Below, piece by piece: positions 1-9,610 of a stretch of 64,000 bases of DNA. The notes under the pieces are model-generated. The model was not told the DNA's origin. It did no database searches and saw only the letters and a program-made list of their open reading frames with translations. Each line of letters begins with the position of its first letter. Position 1 is the stretch's first letter. Source of the DNA: Buxus sempervirens (lineage: Eukaryota; Streptophyta; Magnoliopsida; Buxales; Buxaceae); the NCBI GenBank assembly GCA_947561395.2, contig OX387182.1:51607283-51671282 (forward strand), given 5' to 3'. Both the position numbers and the translations under genes were made by a program.

Positions 1-460
1 ATTTTTGCCAACTTCTATGCACTCCATAAGCAAAAATCAAACCTAAAAGCTAGTGAGGTGCCCATAATTACGCAAACCACCATGCTTCTCATAATTGTTG
101 GCAATGACAGAGAATTTCAGTTGACTTGAGAGAAATGAGATCCTTTAGGGGATAAATATAAATGCCTCACGCACCCTTTAACATTATTTCAATTTATTTG
201 GTTCTAACAGTTCGCTACTCAAAGGTCAGAACATGGTGTTTTTTTTGGGGCAAAAGACACTAGAAGACTTTGCTTCTGTACAAAATATTATGGGGAATAA
301 GCAAAACTACGATCATAAATGGGGTTCAAAAGAACACTTAGATATTTTATACAAAACATAACAGCTTAATGAACAAAGATCAGAATAAAATCACCTTATT
401 TCTGAAGTCTAATGTCAAAACAAAACCCAAAAACCACATACCAATCAACCAAAAGGTCAT

Positions 461-3400
461 TCAAAAGTAGTTGTTGGCGTAGAACTTCTTGAGAAAATCA
501 GAGACACCCTGATCTTTGGTTCCCACGTCCTGCACAAGTCCTCCTCGTCCTATCACATATTGGCCAATGAGGTGGTGCCGCTGTTTTGCATGCTCAACAA
601 TATTACCCAGTTCCTCCATCCCTTTAAAGATAAGCATGTCAATTACCTGCAGAGTTATAATAAGTGTGAGCAAGTGTTCAAGAGAAAAAAGAAAAAAAGA
701 AAAAAAAAACAGAATGCCTTTTTGCTTGCAGAAGAACACCTTTTTGCTGATTATGGAACAAAATATCAATGGATTTGTCCCAAGCTTTTTTGATTGCAGC
801 AGAGAACATAATTTTGATGAGAAAGAATTAAAGCCTCATTTTTCCAGAGAACCGAACTTTGATCACCAGAAAACCTCTATTTTTGAAGCTACATGGAAAT
901 CTAGGCTAAGACCAATCCATATGTAAATGAATAAATTACCAGCACCACTTTTGAAAAGTCCACTTAAACTGACTCAAAAGCCCAGAACTGGAATGGAAAC
1001 TAACAAAGAAAACTTAGGAAAGCACAACAAACAATAATCAAATCCAACCACAATACCATGGTAAGATCATTTTTTTCACACTCATTGTTAACTGTTCACC
1101 TATTTTCCCTTCTTATAACTTGTTTCTAGACAAGAAGAGCAAACAGTCGGATTTACTTATAGGCAATATTCCTTATGTAATCTCGTCTTCACAAGGAATC
1201 CATGTCTTGAACTTTCGCTTCTTCCTTTGGTGAGCATTCCGTCTAATGCCTACCATCTTGTTTTTGCTATTTTCCTACCTTTGTAGTGAACCCTCTATCT
1301 TGTTTTGGTTCATGGCAGCATTTCTGAGATTTCCTCTATGAAACGGATCTGGAGCTCTGTTCAAGCAATCAAATATTGCAAAGCGCCACCTGTGGTTACG
1401 GATTTACCGACTTCAATGGAGCGTTATGCAAGTCTCTCTGAGTTTCTGAGTGCTCTATTTTTTATGAGGTTCATTCACATGAAATTACAGTACATAGGCC
1501 ACCAAGTATTTGGATAGTTACATGGTCTGGCGAGGCAAATAGTCAAGGATGCCCCATGTTTGAATGCCATGACTCCTGAAGACACAGATTATTACAGTAT
1601 GGTGACAGTGACCCATTCCTATCTCCTTGGAACAGAGTGGCAAAATATGGTATGTCTTTTCATGTACGTTCTCTGGCCAGGTGTTCATAACAAATTTAAA
1701 CGTTGAACTTGATGAAATTGAGCTCTGCAGGCTTCAGTATCCATCCACCGTCATCCACTGACAAGTATCAGTTTCTATTAGATTGTCCAGTTCCTTCCCT
1801 CCGTTGTGACATGTTGTCACTTCTTCACGGTATGTACTGTATTTCATAGAGTTGATGGATGTCCTTTTTATTTCTGTATCCCACCTCTTCAAGTTATTTT
1901 CTCATTTCTGTTAAGCCAGATTAGTCCAATGTTTGAGCCAGTTTGTAGCTCAAATTTGTGACACAGATGGGTTATCATTAGTGAATTCGGTGAGAACATA
2001 GTCATGGATAAGAATGAGTGGGTCAGTATAGAAGATTTTGCCATATTAGGTACAACAGAAGCCTACGATAAACAGGGTAATGAAGTGAGTATACCGGAAG
2101 CAGTTATGAGATTCAGGAAATCTACCAAGACACTAGTATTTTTTTTCCCATTGTGGAGGGTAAGTAAAGGTTTTGAAACCAGTACAAGTATGGGTCTAGA
2201 GTTAAATTGAATGAAGGATCATCTTACAGTCTTAATGAAAAACAGTAACTGTACGGGGGAATTGGTGAGTTTTTAATAGGAAACATGATTTTATTCCTTC
2301 TGTTGGTGCCTTGGGAAATCTCTTAGTTGTTTGGCATATTGGATATATAATGGGAGGTTATTCAAAAGTAGGAAAAGTCAGTGTCAGTCAAATTTATGAT
2401 TACAGAGTATAATTTGGAGTGAATCTTGGTTTTTTTTTTTTTTCAAGTAAGTGAATCTTGAGTTTTTCCATCATAGTTTCGAAGGCATTGTGATACCAAA
2501 TATAGTGAGGATCGATTAACATCACATTGAAGAGATTGACATACAGGTTTATCACCTACATTCAATATAAGATTTGCTACAGATCAGAGGCCACTTTTGG
2601 AAAGGTTCATAAACCTAAATTTTAATGAATTTTACTTGGGAAAACTAGGGTCTCCAGGAATCAGGGTATTTCAAAGCATGTTCTATTTGCTGTCTCAGAA
2701 GCAACTGATATTAGAAACATCATAAGTGTGCAAAGTTATGCTCTACTTACTGCTCTTAGAAAGGCAAGAGTTAAAAGTTTCCAAGAAAATTTGTGTTAGA
2801 GGAGATTAATTTTTCTAGTGGCATCTTTGCTTATCTCTCCCTATGCTATTCATAAAGATTAGTTCACTGGGCTTGTTAGGCTTACCATTTGGCTTCTGGG
2901 CTGAGCGCATTCTTTAACCATGTGCCATAATTTTTTTTTTAAAAAAAAGAAAAAAAAAATCCTTTTGCACATATTTGATATGAGGAGAGTGGCAAGAGGG
3001 CATTTCATCTTTGGGATTTCAACAAAAGAGAAATTACATAACGACGCTTGAAGAGACAGTATGGGGATCTGTGTTCTATTCTAGTCAATAATTTTTGTTG
3101 CTTTTTATGTTAACTAGCCCGGTCGACATATCAATAATATATGCACTTCAGTGTTATTTTTAAAAATAAAACAAGAAGAAGAAGAAGAAGAATTCTTGGA
3201 GTTTGATCGACCACCTTGAACAATGGGAAGCTCAACGCTGCATAGGGCTTAAAGGGGACATCTCCACTGGGATGTCCCACCTCTATTAGATGGTCTTCAT
3301 TAGTGGTACAAACTGAGGTCCAAGGTACTCAATTTCTCAAGTCAATCCTTTTACAATAGTTTGACTAATGTTGATGTAAGCACCACTTTTTGACCATTGT

Positions 3401-5535
3401 AAAAATTTTCTTACCTATATCCAAATACAAACACCAGTGATCTTAATGAAGAGAAGTGGTGGCAGACGCACTGCTATATGGATTGTTTCACTGTACTGAA
3501 ATTTTGTTATGTAGATAAAAAGAAAGAGACAGGACCTAGAAATGCATAGCAGAAACACTTGGGACATGGATTGGATTTGATTTCCAAAACCACACAAGGT
3601 TTAAAGGGGACATCTCCACCTGGATGACCCGCTCCATCAGTGTGGCTTTTGTCAGTGGTGAAAATTCAGGACTAAAAAGGCTCCTGAATTTTTACCCCTT
3701 GACACGGACATATTATCTCCATGTTGGGCCAAGAAATAAGGTCATAAGGTCCAAATTAGGCCTTCAAAATGAACAGTTCAGTACCTGTAAACTGGGTCTG
3801 TATTTCATGTACATCATAAGAACCTCAAGTCAATCCAATTACAATAGTTTGACTAGTGACAATGTAAGCACCGCCTCTTGACCATTCTAAGAATTTTCTC
3901 ACCTATACCTGAATAAAAACACTAGTGATCTTAATGAAAAGAAGTAGTAGCAGAGGCATTGCTATGTGGATTGTTTCACTGCACTGAGATTGTGCTACTA
4001 CAATGGTAAAAGGGAAATGGCAAGACTAGAAATGCATAGCAGAAACAATTGGGCATGGATTCAATTTGATCTAAGCATTACTTAAGAAATTAATGATCTT
4101 ATAGAACATTGTCTAGGTTTCAAATCTATATATGCTTAATTGAAATTAATTGCTTTATCGTTTAATATTGGAGCTCATTATTTTGTCGGTGGTAACAGAC
4201 TATGGTATTCATTGTTTTATGATAACACTATCATTAACCCATTTATTATTTATTTTATATCAAATGAATGTATTTATCTTCATCAATTTAATAAAATAAG
4301 GTCATCCAGGCATTGACTCAACAGAAACTTGGTGATACCTCACATAAGAAATCCAAATCACCTTGGTATCCCATAATGTGTCAATCATGCTGAACAAAAT
4401 ATTCTATGGCCACCCAAAAAAAAAAAAAAATGGGGTGCCCATCGTGGGAATATTACATTAAAAAGAAAGTACATTTTAACAGCTAGGGGAAATGCTTAGC
4501 AACCAACAACCAAACTCCATTTTTCACATCAAATTTCTCACCGGAACCAAGCAACCCCAAAAATTGTTCAAGCAATTTCCTTTCTTCACCTACATTGTCT
4601 AACTTCTTTTTAATGGTCTGTTTAGCAGCAACCAATTAGAAAATCACTTGAGGTCAAAGAAGCCACAATGAGGTAGTTCATAATTTTCGTTAAACAACCA
4701 TTGGACCTAAAAGCTTAAGCTAATAGGTGACGATCTAACTATGTATATCAAATGCACTAATGTATGATGACTCAACACTGCCCCATACAAGCGACTTGCA
4801 CCAGAACATATATATGGAGGAAAAACACAGGGCATATACACCCTAAATACAAATAGACACATAAATTTCTAGGCAAATTTGCACTCAGGAGTCCAACAAT
4901 AGACCTCCCGATCTGATACCATGTCAAACAACCGACCTAAAAGCTTAAGTAATAGGTGATTATGCAATTATAAATATCAAACAGATCAATATACAATAAC
5001 TCAACAGTTTTCCAAGCTCAAATCCCATTAGAAGAAGGGACACTAAGTCTCTGCTTCTATGGAACAAAACAAATTTAGCAGTCAAGTGTAAAACTCATAA
5101 CAGGGATCAAACCAAGAATATGGCTTCACGAATCTAATGAAACAAGATCTACCTTTTTCAGCAGTCTCTAAGCGGGAAAGGGCTCAAAAACCAAAATATA
5201 GAACCAACATCAATCAAGATTTTAGGGACCAAAAAAAAAACACAAAAGATACCATGTTATGAGACCCCAGATCCAAGTGAATTACAAAGCAATCATAATT
5301 AGAAGAGAGGAACAAGGTGTACCTTAGGATCGGTGATGTGATCGTTCTTCCGGATTTCGGCGGAAATAACGGAGCGAAGCTGCGAAATAGTGACAACGTC
5401 ATGAAGATTGTATATTTCTATAATGGATGGGATGGCTCGACATGATTTCCTGAAGAAATCGAAGGTTCGACTTCTCGCTTCTTCTAGATTTGCAGAATTC
5501 GGAGCAACCCTAACGGCCCTCAAAGCAAACGCCAT
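461..5535 (-). CDS. NDUFA6: NADH:ubiquinone oxidoreductase subunit B14 (NDUFA6), LYR family
   Basis: CDS = 5323..5535 plus 461..646, giving 132 residues, the usual length for the plant B14 subunit. This accessory subunit of mitochondrial complex I sits on the matrix side, and family members bind the mitochondrial acyl carrier protein. Exon 1 (71 codons) starts MAFALRAVRV and ends NDHITDPK. Its donor is AAG|GTACAC. The acceptor TGCAG at 647-651 joins to VIDMLIFKGMEEL, exactly the expected family junction. The C-terminus (KQRHHLIGQY, KDQGVSDFLKKFY) is also typical. The LYR triad is read as FFR (FDFFRKSCR), as I recall for plant homologues. An in-frame upstream ATG at 5565 is less likely because MAFAL is the conserved family start. 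The 4.7 kb intron is full of repeats. It looks intact and functional. Confidence 0.93.
1305..2210 (+). other. Exon-like coding fragments of an unrecognised gene inside the NDUFA6 intron
   Basis: Three or four short blocks on the strand opposite NDUFA6 read like protein. They lie near 1320-1470 (SSMKRIWSSVQAIKYCKAPP), 1526-1650 (PEDTDYYSMVTVTHSYLLGT), 1732-1829 (SVSIHPPSSTDKYQFLLDCP) and 2004-2130 (DKNEWVSIEDFAILGTTEAY). Some edges look like splice sites, for example an AG at 1318-1320 and GGTATGT after the second block. I do not recognise the family. No continuous gene can be built here, and the start and end are missing. It is probably a relic or a duplicated fragment of a multi-exon gene. 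Confidence 0.35.
2211..3244. other. Intron sequence without recognisable gene
   Basis: AT-rich intronic sequence of NDUFA6, with a poly(T) run near 2430 and an A/T tract near 2930-2960. A GAA microsatellite lies at 3172-3190. I see no coding or element structure. Confidence 0.5.
3245..4071. repeat. Diverged tandem duplication, two copies
   Basis: Copy 1 (about 3245-3583) and copy 2 (about 3600-4071) both open with AAAGGGGACATCTCCAC. They share, in the same order, a block around GTAAGCACC, a block around AGTGATCTTAATGAA and a block ending AGAAATGCATAGCAGAAACA. Copy 2 holds about 130 extra bases near 3665-3800. The copies are well diverged, so the duplication is old. It lies wholly within the NDUFA6 intron. 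Confidence 0.8.
4680..5010. repeat. Duplicated repeat ending in an AAAAGCTTAAG motif
   Basis: Two related blocks, about 4690-4780 and 4905-5010, share CCTAAAAGCTTAAG, a TAATAGGTGA stretch and an AATAACTCAACA-like end. The second is preceded by CTGATACCATG. The same CTGATACCAT...AAAAGCTTAAG combination recurs at 30579-30630, so this is a dispersed repeat. Its class is uncertain. Confidence 0.5.
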
Positions 5536-5720
5536 TCTCACCTCGCTCAACAGCGTTGTCTTCACGCGTTTGAACCATGCATCTCGTGTTAATTACAGGG
5601 GATATTTTAAGTTTACCCCCTCGAGGTTTTATACAATTCGAATTTCGCTATCCACGTCTTTGAAATACCAATTTACTACCTCGAGAATTCTTGTGTCTAA
5701 CATTCTCTCTCCTTCTAGTC

Positions 5721-6104
5721 TAGGATGGCAAGAGAGGGTTGTTAAACAAGCAATCCGCCTCGCGTTGCCCATAATGGTTAGGGTTTGGGATGGCCAAAAT
5801 TAGGTTAGGGGTAGATCGGGTTTAGCCCAACCTAACCTTTTTATATTAAGCATTATATTTTATATGTTTTAAATATTATTTTCATATGTATTATATATAT
5901 ATAAATAAATATCGTATAAATTAATATGTTATTATAATAAATATCCTATTTAAAAATAATTTGATTTTTTTACATTTTTTACTCCAATTTGTGTAAGACC
6001 CGCCCCACCTTGATACTCCGATAGGGGCAGGGTAAGGTTTGGTATTGACTAAACTCCTATAGGAACATGATCAGATTCACCAAACCCATCCTGTTGCCAT
6101 CCTA
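5721..6104. mobile_element. hAT-type MITE, non-autonomous (384 bp)
   Basis: The ends are inverted: TAGGATGGCAA on the left, its complement TTGCCATCCTA on the right. Flanks are CTTCTAGT (5712-5719) and CTTCTAGA (6105-6112), an 8-bp target duplication with one mismatch and one odd base on the left. Eight-base duplications are the hAT hallmark. The inside is AT-rich and codes for nothing. A related internal sequence lies at 25424-25690. It sits about 190 bp upstream of the NDUFA6 start codon, so it may lie in or near that promoter. Confidence 0.7.
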
Positions 6105-6453
6105 CTTCTAGATGTTTAAAATTTTAATATCGTTAATGAAGTGGCAAGAGAGAAAATATATATTGATAATTTAGCCCATTTAAAAGTGTTTTTGGTACTT
6201 AAGGTATACATAAAATTTTTTATTTTTTTTACTCTTAAGTGTAAATAAGAGGAACAAATTTTGTTAATTAACATTTTCTAGTTATGATTATAATCGTCAA
6301 ATTAAGGAGAGAGTGTTAGAAACTGGTCATTTGGAAACCATAAGAGAGGAATATTGTGGCAAACCTAAGGGGGTAAACTATAAATATCTTTAATTATAAA
6401 GTTTACATATATAAGTAATAAGAAATAGTATGTTCAATGGGTCGATTAACAAG

Positions 6454-6836
6454 TAGAGCCGGCAAAAATCGAACCGACCCGACGGGTCAACCCGGCTAAC
6501 CCGATTATAAACGGGTTGGGTTGACCCATTTATTAATTGGGTTGGGTGTGGGTTGGGGTTTTCCCAACCCGCCTATAATCGGGTCAAACCCGATTAAGAA
6601 AAAAGTATAAAATGGCATAAATCAACTTGATTATGACCCGCCAACCCGATTATGACCCGAACCCGACCCGATTACCCCATAATCATATTTTAATAATATT
6701 TTTTGAAAAAAATAATATAATCGGATTGGCGGGTTGGGCTCGGTTTGGGGTTTCCCAACCCGCCATTAATCGGGTCAACCCAAACCCGATTCGTTTAACC
6801 TTGACCCGATTACGACCCGACCCGTTTCCAGCTCTA
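6454..6836. mobile_element. hAT-type MITE rich in CGGGT/ACCCG repeats (383 bp)
   Basis: The left end TAGAGCCGG and right end CCAGCTCTA are imperfect inverted repeats. A perfect 8-bp target duplication TTAACAAG flanks the element (6446-6453 and 6837-6844). The interior is made of short AACCCGA/TCGGGTT-like units in both orientations and has no coding capacity. The exact duplication points to a fairly recent insertion. Confidence 0.88.
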
Positions 6837-6844
6837 TTAACAAG

Positions 6845-8519
6845 TCACTTTTCCTTGAGGCTACAGGCAATTGATGACACATTCTCAAAATTTTGTATGA
6901 AACTGAAAAGGATCGCTACTTCCCACATAACACTTTTCTTAAGGCCCGAAAGTGTCCATCTCAAGTTATAGTTTGGCGCCAACTATGTTCTTCAAGGTCG
7001 GTATTGGTACATGGTTCTTGTTGGGGGATAGCTAATTGTGCCCAAGTTTATATCCATGACGACAAGTGGGTTGTTGATCTAACTCCAGAATTTCAAATCC
7101 CCAATATCCTTCAATCACTATTTTTTTTTTTGTTTTAATGAAAGGCCACGTCTAAACATTTTCATTAACAGAAACCATAATTATATGATCGTCAATTGCC
7201 GGCCGGCCGGCCGGAAGATACAATGAGGCTTAAGAGCATAGTCACCAAATACTCAACCTGTTCTACTACGTCACGGCAAAAGTAGGTCAGATCTATGGCT
7301 GGAGCCATATAAACCAGCTGAAAACCAACAGTAAAATTTGACTAGGGGTCCGTGCAAAGGTAGACTAAAGATCCCATTCCCAAAAGGGAGGAAAGCATCA
7401 TCATCAAAGACGTGATAAAAGCTGGATGAGGATGTGGCAAACCAAACCTCTCCCAGGTAGAGCGGTGTAGTAGACCAAGATAGAGTATGACTCTCCTGCA
7501 CCTAAACACCCCAACCACAAAAAGAACAAGAGTCCAACTATGCCAATAAGGATCATCAACAAAAAGAAACTAAAAAACATCACCGACATGACGGCCCTAA
7601 AACAAATAGCTTCTGCCATCACTCATGAGACCAACCAAGAGATAACCAAAGTAGAACATGAAACATAACAAACAAAGGCTATAACAGAGAAGGGGGTTGT
7701 CATAACTGACTATCCCACCAGGAATATATAGCCGGCGGCAACCCCCCATCGTCATCCCCTTGGGGGTCTTCCTCTCATTCATCGGCCAATTCCATCTGAA
7801 ATAAGAACAAAACCAACAACCACCTGCAAAACTATAGATGATTTCCACGAAATATGACCTCTCAAACACTAGCTATCCAACACAACACAAGGGAAGAGAC
7901 GATACAAGCAGGCGAGAGGGCCGATTAGAAATTGTTGTCGAAGATGAATGGGGATAATGGCAAGAAGAAGGACATTGATCACCAGATCACAACTATGGGG
8001 GGAGCTCTGCCTCGATCTCATCAAATGTCTCCTAGCTTTTAATCACTTAATCTTCTAACAGTAAGAGATTTCATTAATAGTGATACGGGCAGGGGTGAAA
8101 CCAGAAAATTAGCTTAGAATGGGCAAACAATAAGTTAGAAAGGTCAGTGGAGGTTTGTGGGTCTAAACAGGCTAGAGAGGAAGCTTTATAAGATGTTTTT
8201 TTGCTACTTTATGGAATATTTGGTTGACACATAATCAGAGGATTTTTAGGACAGAAGGGTTAGTAAGATTGGACTTTTGATCAAGTGGTATCATTGGTGG
8301 CCACTTGGGCATCAACCCACAAGGATTTTAGAAATTTTCAAGCTACTGTTATTGTTAAGAACTGGTTTTCTATTATCTAGATGTAGTTTTAGCGGCTTTT
8401 ATGCCATATTTTTGGTTTGTGATTGATGTTTTTGTTCTATATTGTGGATTGCCCATTCCTTGTGGGTGCTCCCTTTTTCCTTTGATATGAATGAATCTCA
8501 TTACTTATCAAAAAAAAAA
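6845..8519 (+). mobile_element. L1-type LINE remnant, C-terminal part, split by a retroposon
   Basis: Left part 6845-7119 reads like the stretch after the reverse transcriptase in plant L1 elements (RYFPHNTFLKARK, then SVLVHGSCW, IHDDKWVVDL). Right part 8041-8519 continues in register (NLLTVRDFINSDTG). Further on it has LWNIWLTHNQRIFR and ends in a poly(A) run at 8511-8519 after a short untranslated tail. Several stops and missing segments, including most of the zinc-binding region, show that it is dead. The two parts are separated by the retroposon at 7120-8040. Confidence 0.75.
7120..8040 (-). mobile_element. Poly(A)-tailed non-autonomous retroposon inserted in a LINE (921 bp)
   Basis: Read on the minus strand, the element ends in a poly(A) tail (the T run at 7121-7131). 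It is flanked by a 7-bp duplication AATCACT (7113-7119 and 8041-8047). Removing it restores the LINE reading on both sides, which fixes the boundaries. I recognise no coding domain. Its tail region shares an AATGAAAATG...TAAAC motif with the retroposon at 29537-30354, so the two may be distant relatives. A CCGG-rich run, (GCCGG)n, lies at 7199-7214. Confidence 0.72.
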
Positions 8520-8782
8520 TTTTTTTAAGAAAACATTCAACTACACTCACATTGAAATATTTTAAAAAATCTCTTAGAAAAAATTTTCAAGGAGGCAATT
8601 GCTTTAAGTTTTGAGGATTTTAAATGACATTTAAAAAGTAATAGCAATTGCTCCCACATGCCCCCGGGGGTCCACCACATGGATACGGGTAAGTAGGAAT
8701 TGGACTTAAATTTAGGATGTTGAGACAATAAAACTCATTCTTAATACTCCTATTTCTTTGGAGCCATATCTCTTAGATTTTC

Positions 8783-8904
8783 CATCAGTCTCCAGTGAGG
8801 TGAGATTGATACGTGTGCCCCTTGAATTGATAGAGGAATTTAAAGTGAAAGGGAAAGCTTGCCAATTCAAGGGATATGTGTATCAATCTCGTTGGAGACT
8901 GATG
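8783..8904. repeat. Short foldback hairpin, arms of about 45 bases
   Basis: The arm at 8783-8829 (starting CATCAGTCTCCA, ending CCTTGAATTG) pairs with 8861-8904 (starting CCAATTCAAGG, ending GGAGACTGATG). There are a few mismatches and small bulges, and a loop of about 31 bases. Size and shape fit either a tiny foldback MITE or a microRNA precursor. I do not recognise a known plant microRNA in it. Confidence 0.65.
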
Positions 8905-8957
8905 CAAGAGATTGGTGGAAGATCTGAGAGGAATTGCTTCCCCATTTCTTGCGCTTT

Positions 8958-9420
8958 ACTTTTTTTTTTTTTTTTTGGTGGAAAGAGTATACTATATTAA
9001 TGACGAAGAAAAGATACACCGTACATGTTGGGCATCCGCCCATAGCTGATACAAAATGAAGGAGGGAGGGGAGTGTAAACACAGACAAGAAAAGCTGTTT
9101 ATAGCAAAGTTGGCAAGAAGATCCGCCACTTGATTTCCCTCTCTACAACGGTAGGAGAAAATGATCATAGTAAAACTTGCACATAGTTGACGAGCTTCTG
9201 TTAGAATTCCTTGGATCCGCCAAGGGTAGTCTTGCGCTTTATTTGCTAATAAACTTTTTTGGTGTGGTACATCGAATGGAAATGGAGTATCAAAATCTGA
9301 AAAAGTTGTGGTATGATATGAAATAATTTTGTTGGAATTGTGCTCCTGAATCCATTTAACTTGGGAAATGGATTTTCTAAAAGTACTGCATATCTCATAC
9401 AAGAGTACCTTTAAAGAGGG
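8958..9420 (-). mobile_element. L1-type LINE 3' end with RNase H-like domain
   Basis: The minus-strand reading at 8992-9402 ends in a typical plant LINE C-terminus. YRCREGNQVADLLANFA is the RNase H (RVT_3) motif with its late Asp, and it is followed by an LHSPPSF-like tail. A poly(A) tail appears as the T run at about 8960-8976. The element is strongly 5'-truncated, with no reverse transcriptase in front. It sits just downstream of the first receptor kinase gene. Confidence 0.82.
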
Positions 9421-9610
9421 GTTCCAACAACCCTTTTAGATGTATAGACTACCTTTTGGATGGAACTTGAAAATCCAAATCCTTACATTCATGCATAAGG
9501 TATCCTCTGGAAGGGGCCAAGTAATGATCAAAGCAAATAGAGGTAATTCTGATTTACAAAAAGGAGAAAAAAAACTTTAAGTGAAAATGGTGCAAAAAGG
9601 GATTTGAAAA

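Noticed and set aside
8992-9402. 136-codon minus-strand frame taken as a host gene
   Set aside because: It carries the LINE RNase H motif and a poly(A) tail follows, so it is a LINE end.
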